A stretch of 41,806 nucleotides of DNA from Anaerolineae bacterium (GTDB lineage Bacteria; Chloroflexota; Anaerolineae; B4-G1; DUEL01), in NCBI GenBank assembly GCA_016931695.1, contig JAFGEI010000123.1, positions 1-41,806 on the forward strand. The letters are read 5' to 3'. This document shows, in pieces, positions 27,599 through 35,763 of this stretch (positions are counted from its first letter, which is position 1; every line of letters begins with the position of its first letter). The translations under genes and the position numbers were made by a program. Below the pieces are notes generated by a model that was given only the letters and a program-made list of their open reading frames with translations, was not told the DNA's origin and did no database searches.

Positions 27599-27670
27599 AT
27601 GCAATACGAAATACGCAATACGCACTACGGAATACACTTACTACGTATTGCGTATTGCGTAGTGTGTATC
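27599..27670. repeat. TACGCAATACG-type palindromic repeat C
   Basis: GCAATACGAAATACGCAATACG faces CGTATTGCGTATTGCGTAG across a short loop (arms given as 20 nt or less: ATACGCAATACG and CGTATTGCGTATT). The right arm encodes the last residues of HdrA (HYAIRNT) and its TAG stop. Confidence 0.75.
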
Positions 27671-29638
27671 TTGTACTGTGGCAAACTCTTGCAACAGTCC
27701 ATCGATCTGCGCCACAATCTCCTGGTCGGTAAAGTGCAGCGCGGTGATGGCGCCCGACGGGCAGGTAGCGACGCAGGTGCCGCAGCCCATGCAGAGAGCG
27801 GCATTGACCTCGGCCTTGCCGTCGGCGTTGCGGGCGATGGCGCCGTAGGGACAGGTCAGGATGCACTCGCCGCAGCCGACGCACTGCGCGGCGTCCACCA
27901 CGGCGACGGTGGGGGAGATGGTCACTTCGCCCTGGTTGAACAGGCGCACCACCTCCAGCGCCGCCGCTCCCGCGTGGGCGACCGTATCCGGCACGTCCCG
28001 CGGCCCCTGGCAGCAGCCGGCCAAAAAGACCCCTGCCGTGGCGGTCCCCACCGGCTGCAGCTTGGGGTGCGCCTCGGCGAACCAGCCGTCGGGCGTGCGG
28101 CCCAGGCCGCAGAGAAACGCGACCCGGCTGGCGTCAGGCTGGGGCTCGACGGCCGAGGCCAGGATTACCAGGTCGACGTCGACCGCGACCAACCGTCCCA
28201 GGTCCGCGTCCTCGCCCTTGACCCGCAGCTTGCCGTCCGCCAGCACCTCCACCTCGGCCCCGCGGCCGCGCACAAAGGTGATCCCTTCTTCTTGCACGCG
28301 CTCGTAGAACTCTTCGTAGGCCTTGCCAAAGGCGCGCATGTCCATGTAGAAATCATAGACCTCGGCGCCGGTCTTGTCGTGGACCTGGTGGGCGTGCTTG
28401 AGCGAGTACATGCAGCAAAAGCGGGAGCAGTATTCGTGCGCGTGGTGGTCCCGGCTGCCGATGCAGTGGAGGATTGCCACTCGCTTGGGTTTCTCTCCAT
28501 CGGCGGTGACGATCTCGCCGCCGGTGGCGCCAGTGGCGCTGCTCAGCCGCTCGAACTGCAGCCCAGTGATGATGTTGGGCGAGAGGCCGTAGGAATACTG
28601 CGGCAGCAGGGTGGGGTCCCACATGGCAAAGCCTGTGGCGACGACAATGGCGCCCACGGCCACGTCGAGCAGCTTGTCCTGCTGCTCATAGTCGATAGCG
28701 CCGGTGGGACAGGTTTTCTCGCACAGTTTGCACTTGCCCCTGGTGAAAAAGGTACAGTTTTCGCGGTCGATCACCGGGATGTTGGGGATGGCCTGGGAGA
28801 AGGGGGTATAGATTGCCTTGCGCTGGCCCATGCCGGCCCCGAAGGCAGTGTCGAGCACTTTTTTGGGGCACTTTTCCTGGCACAGGCCGCAGCCGGTGCA
28901 GAGGTCCGCGTTTACCGACCGCGCCCGCTGGCGGATGCGGACGGCAAAGTTGCCCACGTATCCCGAGATTTCTTCGACCTCGCTGTAGGTCAGGAGGGTG
29001 ATGTTGGGATGCCGACCGGCATCCATCATTTTTGGCCCGAGAATTCATATACTACAGTCGAGGGTGGGAAAGGTCTTGTCGAGCTGGGCCATGCGCCCGC
29101 CGATGGACGGTTCGCGTTCGACCAGGTAGACCGGGTAGCCGGCGTCGGCGATAGAGAGGGCGGCCTGGATGCCGGCGATGCCCCCGCCGACGATCAATGC
29201 GGCCTGCTCCACCGGCTCGCGGCGCGCTTCCAGCGGCTGGTGGTGGGCCACCCGCGCCACCGCCGCGCGTACCAGGCGCTGGGCCTTGTCCGTGCCCGCT
29301 TCACTGTCGCGCACCGCCCAGGAGACGTGCTCGCGGATGTTGGCCATCTCGAAAAAGTAGGGGTTGAGCCCGGCGCCTGCCAGCGCGCGGCGAAAGGTCG
29401 GCTCGTGCATGCGCGGCGTGCAGGAGGCGACGACGACGCGGTTGATGCCGTGCTCGCGGATGTCCTGCTGGATCATCTCCTGCCCCGGCTCGGAGCACAT
29501 GTACTTGTACTGGCGGGAGACGACCACGTGGGGCAGCGCCGCCGCCATCTCGACCACCGCCGGTACGTCGACCGTGGCCGAGATGTTGATGCCGCACTCG
29601 CAGATATAGACACCGATTCGAGGTTCGTCACTTTTCAT
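27641..29638 (-). CDS. hdrA: Selenocysteine HdrA, copy 1 (flavin subunit of heterodisulfide reductase)
   Basis: A 665-residue HdrA read through an in-frame TGA at 29047-29045. HdrA carries the bifurcating FAD. The N-terminal domain has YICECG and [10 protein letters not shown], then the FAD motif [18 protein letters not shown] and [25 protein letters not shown] with Sec198. In Cys-type homologs this site reads LDCSAC. Four [4Fe-4S] motifs follow: [11 protein letters not shown] (about 247), CKLCEKTC (about 303), CVGCGEC (about 586) and CMGCGTC (about 616). Sec in HdrA is known from methanogens and some bacteria. It lies upstream of mvhD and fdhA and downstream of hdrB and hdrC, the order of a formate-linked Hdr complex. 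The last residues are encoded by repeat C. Confidence 0.92.
29008..29023 (-). promoter_or_regulatory. SECIS element of hdrA copy 1
   Basis: GATGCC, loop GGTC, GGCATC, with the loop 28-31 nt after the TGA. The identical hairpin occurs at the same distance in the second hdrA. Confidence 0.75.
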
Positions 29639-29668
29639 ACGTCACCGTCTCCTCAACGACCAGGCAAG

Positions 29669-29724
29669 TACGCACCACGAAACGCGCACTACGTGTCACG
29701 TGTTGCGTGGTGCGCGTTGTGTAT
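29669..29724. repeat. TACGCACC/GGTGCGCG palindromic repeat D
   Basis: ACGCACCACGAAACGCGCAC faces GTTGCGTGGTGCGCGTTGTG. It lies between hdrA and hdrB; the HdrB stop and its last dozen residues (HNAHHATRDT) are inside it. A diverged relative of repeats A to C. Confidence 0.65.
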
Positions 29725-30579
29725 CTTTTCCAGCACCGGCCGCGCTGGCGTGACCAGCCGCCGCAGGCCCAATTTCTCTTCCGGCAGCCCAAACGCCAAC
29801 CCCATCAACTGGGGCAGGAATAGCACCGGGATGCGCACGGGTTTGCCCAAAGCGCCAGAGACCTTGTCCTGGTAGCTGTCCAGGTTAACGTGGCACATTG
29901 GGCAGACGACGGCGATACAATCGGCCGGGAGGGCCGCCTCCAACACCGCCCCCGCCATAGACAATCCCACTTTCTGCTTGGTCATCACCAGCGACGTGCC
30001 GCAACAGGAGGCCTCGCGGGCGTGCCGGTGGACCGTCGCTCCCAGTGCCTCCAGCAGAGCGATCATCGATGTCGGGCGTTGATCGTCGTCAAAGGGGCTG
30101 AACGGGCGCACAGTCTGGCATCCATAATAGGGCGCAACGGTCAAACCCTCCAGCGGGCGCTGAACTTTTTCTTTGATGGCCTCCAGTTCGATGTCGTTTG
30201 CCAGGACGTCCATCAGGTGACGTGGCCGGATTGTACCGTGATAGGTCAATCCCTCCACCTCCAATGCCTGGTTGATCGTCTGCAATCTTTTGGGATCAGC
30301 GGCGGCCTCCACAGTACGACAAAAGTTGGTGTAGCAGGCACTGCATACGGTGAGCAGATCCCGTCCATCGGCGATCTGTTCGGCCAGGGCCAGATTGCGG
30401 GCGGGCATCACCGCGCCCAGGAGGTCGCTCATCACCGCGGCGACGCTGGCCCCGCAGCAGGTCCAATCCTCCAACTCTTCCAACTCCACGCCCAAGGCCT
30501 CCAACACCGCCAGCGTCGAGTGGAGATACTCGAGCGCCGTTCCTTCTTGAGAGCAGCCGGGATAGAACGTGTATTTCAT
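29689..30579 (-). CDS. hdrB: Heterodisulfide reductase subunit B
   Basis: A 296-residue HdrB with two CCG domains, which hold the non-cubane [4Fe-4S] clusters that reduce disulfides. The first is Cys9 (FYPGCS), CC at 41-42 (WTCCGAS) and CSAC near 79. The second is YGCQT, ASCCGTS and CPMCHVN. The first copy matches the family (CX31-38CCX33-34CXXC). The start has GGAGGGACGG upstream and the gene overlaps hdrC by 4 nt. The last dozen residues come from repeat D and are not family sequence. Catalysis would take place on whatever disulfide docks with HdrB. Confidence 0.92.
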   Translation of the reverse strand: MKYTFYPGCSQEGTALEYLHSTLAVLEALGVELEELEDWTCCGASVAAVMSDLLGAVMPARNLALAEQIADGRDLLTVCSACYTNFCRTVEAAADPKRLQTINQALEVEGLTYHGTIRPRHLMDVLANDIELEAIKEKVQRPLEGLTVAPYYGCQTVRPFSPFDDDQRPTSMIALLEALGATVHRHAREASCCGTSLVMTKQKVGLSMAGAVLEAALPADCIAVVCPMCHVNLDSYQDKVSGALGKPVRIPVLFLPQLMGLAFGLPEEKLGLRRLVTPARPVLEKIHNAHHATRDT

Positions 30580-31142
30580 TTCCGTCCCTCCAGCTCGGCC
30601 ACCCGTTCAAAGAGGCGGTCGAGGCGCCCCTTGCCAAAGGTAGGCAGCTCCAGTTTGACCTTGCCACGCAAGAAGAGAATGGGCCCCAGCTTGATATAGC
30701 CCAGCGCGCCCAGCGGATTGGAGCTTAGGATAAAGCGCATCATGAACTCCATCTCGCGCATGCGCCCATAGTGGCGCATGACGTAGGCAAAGGAGCGGTA
30801 AAAGGCTGCGCTCGCCCGCGAGCGGACCAGCCCGCGCTCCATCGCCATCTCCTTGAGCCGGGTGATCGTCTCGGTGAGCGGAATCCCACGCGGACAACGC
30901 ACCTGGCACTGGTAGCAGAGGCTGCACAGCCACATGGTCTTGGAGTGCATGATCTCGTCGACCAGGCCCAGGTTGACCATGCGCCACATCCGCCGTGGGC
31001 TGACATCCATTGCGTGGGCGGCAGGACAAGAAGCGGAGCACGTACCGCACTGGATGCAGGAGAGCATCTCCTCCCAGCGTCCCGGCGTCACCTGCTGGGC
31101 CAGGGAACGATCGAGGGTTGTCAGATCAAGTACGTCAGCCAT
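30576..31142 (-). CDS. hdrC: Heterodisulfide reductase subunit C
   Basis: A 188-residue HdrC, the Fe-S subunit passing electrons from HdrA to HdrB. Two [4Fe-4S] motifs: CIQCGTCSASCPAAH (about residue 29) and CSLCYQCQVRCPRG (about 73). The C-terminal part is helical with a weakly hydrophobic stretch near residue 140. Start ATG follows GAGGT. The 71-bp gap to the lipoate-ligase stop upstream shows nothing recognisable. Confidence 0.92.
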   Translation of the reverse strand: MADVLDLTTLDRSLAQQVTPGRWEEMLSCIQCGTCSASCPAAHAMDVSPRRMWRMVNLGLVDEIMHSKTMWLCSLCYQCQVRCPRGIPLTETITRLKEMAMERGLVRSRASAAFYRSFAYVMRHYGRMREMEFMMRFILSSNPLGALGYIKLGPILFLRGKVKLELPTFGKGRLDRLFERVAELEGRK

Positions 31143-31213
31143 AAGCTATACCTCTTGGTGCGCTACACTTGACCGCGCCGCGGCCGCAGCGACCGGAACG
31201 CGCTGAGGGTCGT

Positions 31214-32251
31214 TTATCCAACCACCTGGGCAAAATCGGCCGGGGTCACGCCCGGGCTCTCGACTGCCTGCTCGGCGTAAAAGCGGGCGGCGGTTTCTTC
31301 GACCTGGTCGATCCGTTTCCCCGCCAACGCCGCTTCCAGGTCGCGCAGTGCCTCGGCCGGGAAGAAGAAAAAGTCGCCCGAGATCTCGACGTGGCGGATG
31401 ACCTTTTCCTCCACCTCGATTGTGGCGCGGATCAGGCCGCCGGGCGCCTTGTGCATCTTGTGCCGCACCTCGACGCCCTCGCGGACCTTGACCGTTCGGC
31501 CCGCGCCGGGACGACCGCGGCGGAGCAGCCACTCGTCGGAGAGGAACTGGGGCGCCAGCTCGTCCGCCTTGGCCCGCCACGCTGCGTCCACCGTCCGCTG
31601 TTCCTCCATCGGTCCGAGCAGGGCGGCAAATTTGTCCGCCATCAGCGTCCACAGATCCTCCGTCGGCGGCACGTCCGCGACCTCCCGCTTGATCGTCGAC
31701 AGGTTTTCATAGATCGTCTTGTAGACCTTGTCGCGGAATTTCTCGTCGGGCACCTTGAGCACGCGGGCCATCATTTCGTAGTCAAAGTCGACGATCAGGT
31801 TGCCGACAAAAATGATATAGTCGCCGATCTCGGCCACGCCGGTGCCCGAGACCTTGCGGTTGTTGGCGACAATGTCGTTAACCGGCTTGTATTCGGCCGG
31901 GATGCCCAGCGCGCGGTAGGCCTCGATGGGGGGTTGGAGGAAGCGGCGGTAAAAGGCCTCTTTGCCGGTGGGGACCAGCGGGTTCTCCTTGTGGATGACC
32001 AACTGCCAGAACAACTGCTGGCCGTCGAGATAGACGCCGCCGCCGCCGACCTCGCGGCGAAAGACGGGGATGCCCGCCTCGCGGCAAAAGGGCAGGTCCA
32101 CCTCCTGCTCGGCGTCCTGAAAGTAGCCGAGGCAGACGTAGGGCGAAGCCGGCGAGAGCAGGATCAGCCCTTCCCGGTCCAGCCGCGGCAGGGCGTGGTA
32201 GAGCAGTTGCGAATCTTGCCATGTGACGGTTTCGAGTCGGTAAAGTTTCAT
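31214..32251 (-). CDS. lplA: Lipoate-protein ligase
   Basis: A 345-residue LplA-type ligase that activates lipoate or octanoate with ATP and attaches it to a lysine of a carrier protein. Motifs: RREVGGGGVYLD (family RRxxGGGxVYHD), FWQLVIHK, KVSGTGVAEIGD with the lysine that contacts the adenylate, and a C-terminal accessory domain (about residues 255-345). ATG 32251 follows AAAGGTAG; the longer N-terminal extension has no family similarity. It lies inside the Hdr cluster, 2.2 kb from a gene for a GcvH-like lipoyl protein, which is its likely acceptor. Similar pairs occur in the sHdr sulfur-oxidation system. Confidence 0.9.
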   Translation of the reverse strand: MKLYRLETVTWQDSQLLYHALPRLDREGLILLSPASPYVCLGYFQDAEQEVDLPFCREAGIPVFRREVGGGGVYLDGQQLFWQLVIHKENPLVPTGKEAFYRRFLQPPIEAYRALGIPAEYKPVNDIVANNRKVSGTGVAEIGDYIIFVGNLIVDFDYEMMARVLKVPDEKFRDKVYKTIYENLSTIKREVADVPPTEDLWTLMADKFAALLGPMEEQRTVDAAWRAKADELAPQFLSDEWLLRRGRPGAGRTVKVREGVEVRHKMHKAPGGLIRATIEVEEKVIRHVEISGDFFFFPAEALRDLEAALAGKRIDQVEETAARFYAEQAVESPGVTPADFAQVVG

Positions 32252-32265
32252 TGTTCTACCTTTAG

Positions 32266-33474
32266 CTACTCTTCCATCTGCCGCGCGACGAACTCGACCA
32301 GGTCCATCGTGCGGACGCGGACCTTTTCCTGGCGAGCGGCTCCGGCCAGCGTGCGCACGCACTGCTGGCAGGCGGAGAGCAGGTACTTGGCCTCGACCGC
32401 CGCCGCCTGCGCGATGCGGTTCTTGCCCACCGCCGCCGACAGTTCCTTGTCGGCCATCTCCACGTCGCCGCCGCCGCCGCAGCAGAGAGAGTATTCGTGG
32501 TGATGCTCCATCTCGACGAAATTGACCCCCGGAATCGCCCGGATGACGTTGCGCGGCGCGTCATAGATGCCGCTGGTCCGCCCCAGGTCGCAGGGATCGT
32601 GATAGGTCACTGTCTCTTCCAGCGGCTTGAAGGTCAGTCGGTCGACGATCTGCGCCAGCAGCTCGGTGGCGTGGAGGACCTCAAAGCCCAGCGGCTCGCC
32701 CAGCAGGTGCGGGTACTCGTCCTTCCAGGTGTGGTAGCAAGAGGGGCAGGTAGCGACCAGTTGCCTGGCGCCGGTTCGCCGCACCGCCTCGACGTTGTGG
32801 CGGGCCATCTCTGCCGTCGCGTCTCCCATCCCGGCGATGGTCAGCGGAAAGCCGCAGCACCATTCCTTCCCGCCCAGGGTCATGTAATCGACCCCGGCTC
32901 GTTCCATCACCTTGACCAGGCTCTGCGGGATCGAGTAGGACTGGGGGTAGAAAGAAGAGACGCAGCCGACGAAATAGACCGTCTCCGCCTGCGTTTTTCC
33001 GCCCACGCCGGCGGGAATCTCGGGCAGGTTCTGGCTCCAGATCAGGCGGTTCTCGTTATCGTCCCCCGAAATGTTATAGTGGGCGGCCAGCGTCTGGCGC
33101 AGGTGGTCCAGCGCCGGGGGATAGACGCCCCGGTCGACCAGTTCCGCGCGCATGGCGATCCACATGTCCCGCGTGCGGATGTGGACCGGGCAGACGATGG
33201 CGCAGCGCCCGCAGAGGGTGCAGTCGTAGGTGCCGAGGGAGTGGCCCTCCAGCGCCGCCGGGTCGGGCTCGCGGGCGCCAAAGAGGCGCGCCAGCAGCCC
33301 CCGCTCGCGACGGACAAAGCGGCGCACTGTTTCGATCTTGCGCAGAGGAGTGATCGCGTCCAGTTCGGATTTGGCCTCAAAGGTGGGGCACCAGGTCACG
33401 CACTCGCCGCAGCGCGTGCACGCGTCCAGTTCCATCAACTGCTGGAAGGTATATCGAAGCTCGGGGCTAGACAT
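32266..33474 (-). CDS. HdrD-like (Fe-S)-binding protein with two CCG domains
   Basis: A 402-residue protein combining HdrC- and HdrB-type parts, as in HdrD and related oxidoreductase subunits. N-terminal [4Fe-4S] motifs are CTRCGECVTWCP (about 19) and CTLCGRCAIVCP (about 86). Two CCG domains follow: VGCVSS, EWCCGFP, CPSC and DPCDLGR, LCCGGGG, CQQC. The start has AAAGGAGG and the stop lies 14 nt before lplA. It overlaps by 8 nt the upstream gene for a haem membrane protein, an HdrE-like partner. Together they would move electrons between quinol and a disulfide or another thiol carrier. Confidence 0.85.
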   Translation of the reverse strand: MSSPELRYTFQQLMELDACTRCGECVTWCPTFEAKSELDAITPLRKIETVRRFVRRERGLLARLFGAREPDPAALEGHSLGTYDCTLCGRCAIVCPVHIRTRDMWIAMRAELVDRGVYPPALDHLRQTLAAHYNISGDDNENRLIWSQNLPEIPAGVGGKTQAETVYFVGCVSSFYPQSYSIPQSLVKVMERAGVDYMTLGGKEWCCGFPLTIAGMGDATAEMARHNVEAVRRTGARQLVATCPSCYHTWKDEYPHLLGEPLGFEVLHATELLAQIVDRLTFKPLEETVTYHDPCDLGRTSGIYDAPRNVIRAIPGVNFVEMEHHHEYSLCCGGGGDVEMADKELSAAVGKNRIAQAAAVEAKYLLSACQQCVRTLAGAARQEKVRVRTMDLVEFVARQMEE

Positions 33475-34300
33475 GGGCGCCTCCTTTCGCCGTGCCGTGG
33501 GCTGTCTCGGCTTGAAAGTGGTTCACCGTCGCCGACAACCCGCCGGCAATGACGTGCATGAACTTGGAGTAGGGAATCGTGACAATGACCAGCGAGGTCA
33601 AGATGCCGTGGCCCACGTACAGCCACTCGACCAGCAGGTCCCACGGCAGCGGCAGGCCGGCAAACAGGCGCGCCAGCGGATAGCCGACGAAGGACAGGTA
33701 GAGCAGCCCCTCGGCGTGGCTGGAGTTGAGGCGGACGATCTCGGCGATCCAACCAGAGAGCAGGATCAGCCCCAATCCAATGACCATCCAGTTGTCCATA
33801 GGGCCGGTGCGCAGTTGGGAGGTGCGGGAAAAGTAGCGGCGGATGACGAAAAAGAGAAAACCGGCCGTCATCATCACCCCGCCCACTTCGTTCAAGATCG
33901 CCGTGACCGGGTGATCGGCGGTGTACCACATCGAGACCCAGGGGATGTGTCCCAGGTGAAAGACGTGGTACAACACCTTGTCGGCAATTGCGGCGATGCC
34001 CGACATGGACATCAACAGCATAAAGCCGGTGAGCAGCAAAAAGTGGCTCAACCAGCGCCAGCGGTTGGTCTGCCACAGGCGGCGGTTGAACCAGGCTTCG
34101 GTGACGAAGGATTTGACCAAGCGGGGCAGTTGGGCGCTAAAGATGGTCGCCAGCGTCGTTTGGAGCAGCGCGCCCACCTTGCTGCGTCCCGCTCCTTCCA
34201 CCCGCCCCCGCAGCCAGACGCCGATGACGTCGGCCATTCCCAGCAGGAAGAGCCCCATGAGCGGCAGGTGAATGAGCCAAAAAATGTTCTCTGCGTTCAT
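33467..34300 (-). CDS. HdrE/NarI-like b-type cytochrome membrane subunit
   Basis: A 277-residue membrane protein with about six hydrophobic segments, similar to the gamma subunit of respiratory nitrate reductase and to HdrE. Histidines suited to haem ligation lie in WLSHFLLLTGF (about residue 86), YTADHPV and WLYVGHGIL. It is encoded with an 8-nt overlap before the HdrD-like gene, the arrangement of HdrED, DsrMK and TmcBC-type quinone-interacting modules. It should anchor the complex to the membrane and exchange electrons with menaquinone. GGAGAGGTGA precedes the start. Confidence 0.8.
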   Translation of the reverse strand: MNAENIFWLIHLPLMGLFLLGMADVIGVWLRGRVEGAGRSKVGALLQTTLATIFSAQLPRLVKSFVTEAWFNRRLWQTNRWRWLSHFLLLTGFMLLMSMSGIAAIADKVLYHVFHLGHIPWVSMWYTADHPVTAILNEVGGVMMTAGFLFFVIRRYFSRTSQLRTGPMDNWMVIGLGLILLSGWIAEIVRLNSSHAEGLLYLSFVGYPLARLFAGLPLPWDLLVEWLYVGHGILTSLVIVTIPYSKFMHVIAGGLSATVNHFQAETAHGTAKGGAHV

Positions 34301-34350
34301 TACGATAACTCACCTCTCCAAGATTTGGCACACAAAAACGACCCTGCTGA

Positions 34351-34440
34351 AGAGACAAGGGGACAAGGCAATATGGAGACACAGTGACAGGCTGTTAGTA
34401 TTGTCGCCTTGTCTCCCTGTCACCTTGTTTTCTTGTCTCT
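34351..34440. repeat. Palindromic repeat E (GACAAGG/CCTTGTC type)
   Basis: AGAGACAAGG at the left end faces CTTGTCTCT at the right, with inner pairs GTGACAGG and CCTGTCAC. It fills the middle of the 188-bp gap between the GcvH-like and HdrE-like genes. No promoter or coding signal is visible in the gap. Confidence 0.6.
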
Positions 34441-34488
34441 CAGTAGAGTCGAAAATAGTCAGGGATTCAGAAGGCGCATGGGTCCGAT

Positions 34489-34920
34489 CTAGCCAATCAG
34501 GTCCTTGAACTTTTCCGCCTCGCCCTCGATAAATTCCTTGAATTCTGGCGAGTCGGCTTTCCACAGGTTGTCCAGTTCACCCGCGTCGGTCATTTCGATC
34601 TTGACCAGCCAGCCGTCTTCAAAGGGCGACTCGTTGATGATGTTGGGTTCCCATTCCAGTTCCTCGTTGACCTCGAGCAGCTTGCCGCTGACCATGGCTG
34701 GCACGCGGCCGACCCACTTGCCCGACTCCATGGACATAAAGGTCTGCCCCTGTTCCAGGTCGCGCCCCACGGGCGGGCTCTCGACAAACACGATCTCCTG
34801 GGCAATCTTTTGCCCAAAGTCGGTCAGGCCCTGCACGACGACGTTGCCCTCCACGCGGGCCCAGTTGTGCAGCTTGTCGTAGTAGAGATTGTCCGGGAAT
34901 TCGATGCCAGCGATATTCAT
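34489..34920 (-). CDS. GcvH-like lipoyl-carrier protein
   Basis: A 143-residue protein of the glycine-cleavage H fold. The lipoyl lysine is Lys68 in SMESGKWVGRV, in the hairpin of the barrel-sandwich domain. Residues before and after (LYYDKLHNWARVEG, SGKLLEVNEELE, GWLVKIE) match the H-protein pattern. No glycine-cleavage genes are present; it lies between mvhD and an HdrDE-like pair, and a lipoate ligase gene is 2 kb away. This context matches the lipoate-binding proteins (LbpA) of sHdr systems better than glycine catabolism. AGGAGG precedes the start. Confidence 0.85.
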   Translation of the reverse strand: MNIAGIEFPDNLYYDKLHNWARVEGNVVVQGLTDFGQKIAQEIVFVESPPVGRDLEQGQTFMSMESGKWVGRVPAMVSGKLLEVNEELEWEPNIINESPFEDGWLVKIEMTDAGELDNLWKADSPEFKEFIEGEAEKFKDLIG

Positions 34921-34930
34921 GTCATACCTC

Positions 34931-35356
34931 CTAGAACTTTGATTGGTTCTTCCACACCGTCTCCATTGGGGGCAGCCCGCGCAGCGCCTCGGTAAACTCG
35001 CGCACGGTCTGGGCGAACAGCTCCCCCTCCGAAGACGAAACCCATTTTACCACAAAACGCTCCGGTTCGATACCTGTGAACGAGAGCAGCGCCTGCAGCA
35101 CCGGCATGCGGCGCGCGGTGCGGTGGTTGCCCGTGGCATAGTGGCAATCGCCGATGTGACAGCCTAGCACCATCACCCCGTCGGCCCCTTCGCGGAAAGT
35201 GCGGATGACCAGTTCCGGCGCCACCCGCCCCGAACAGGGGACGCGAATGATCTTGATGTTGGGCGGGTATTTAAACCGCGAGGCTCCTGCCAGGTCCGCT
35301 CCGGCATAGCTGCACCAGTTACAGAGAAAACCGACGATTTTGGGTTCGTAGGTCAT
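34931..35356 (-). CDS. mvhD: MvhD/FlxD-type [2Fe-2S] electron-transfer subunit 2
   Basis: A 141-residue paralog of the MvhD at 26627-27043. Conserved cysteines are in FLCNWCSYAGAD, RVPCSGRV and VLGCHIGDCHY. It lies 10 nt upstream of the GcvH-like gene and, across a repeat-filled gap of 407 bp, downstream of the second hdrA. It is the likely FlxD, joining FlxABC to HdrA. The start has a G-run about 4 nt upstream. Confidence 0.88.
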   Translation of the reverse strand: MTYEPKIVGFLCNWCSYAGADLAGASRFKYPPNIKIIRVPCSGRVAPELVIRTFREGADGVMVLGCHIGDCHYATGNHRTARRMPVLQALLSFTGIEPERFVVKWVSSSEGELFAQTVREFTEALRGLPPMETVWKNQSKF

Positions 35357-35428
35357 AATTCCCCCATTAATCTCGAGTTTGGCACTTTTGTCACTTGCCT
35401 GAGTGCAAACATCAGCTATATGTCATTC

Positions 35429-35579
35429 GGGTGCGTTTCATTTCGGTTGCGGAGAGACTTTGGAAGTCTTCATCTTCAGCCAGGACTTGGCAAAAGCGAC
35501 TTGAAATCACCTCAAAAGCCGTTGGATAGAGTATTTTTGAGACTTCCGAAGTCTTGTCTAACTTGTTTGAAACACACCC
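35429..35579. repeat. Inverted-repeat element with GACTTCCGAAGTC core
   Basis: GGGTGCGTTTCA (35429-35440) and TGAAACACACCC (35568-35579) are 12-bp terminal inverted repeats with one mismatch. Each side holds a small palindrome, AGACTTTGGAAGTCTT near 35455 and GAGACTTCCGAAGTCTT near 35540. It has no coding capacity and abuts the truncated copy 2 of the MITE-like element. Together the two fill the gap 35357-35763. Confidence 0.6.
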
Positions 35580-35580
35580 A

Positions 35581-35747
35581 TGTCATTCTGAGGAGCCCAA
35601 AGGGCGACGAAGAATCTCGTTTTGGGCATAACAGCGTGTTTTCTAGAGAAAAACGAGATTCTTCGCCCTGATATGGTCTATCATGAGTGATGACCAAAAA
35701 AGCCGGGCTCAGAATGACATATCAAAACCATGTTGAAAAGGTACTAG
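35581..35747. mobile_element. MITE-like inverted-repeat element, copy 2, one end lost
   Basis: Reverse-oriented copy of 3717-3929. TTGAAAAGGTACTAG is intact at 35733-35747, and the inner GTCATTCTGAG / CTCAGAATGAC pair and the AAGAATCTCG hairpin are nearly identical to copy 1. The other terminal repeat and about 35 bp are missing and are replaced by the end of the adjacent inverted-repeat element. Confidence 0.72.
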
Positions 35748-35763
35748 ACCGTATTGGCCTTGT

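Noticed and set aside
23618-29724. TACGCAATACG repeats as a CRISPR array or integron att sites
   Set aside because: They are scattered single palindromes at gene junctions, with no regular spacing, spacers, cas genes or integrase.
34489-34920. True glycine-cleavage H protein
   Set aside because: No gcvT or gcvP is present and the neighbours are Hdr-type genes plus a lipoate ligase; kept only as GcvH-like.
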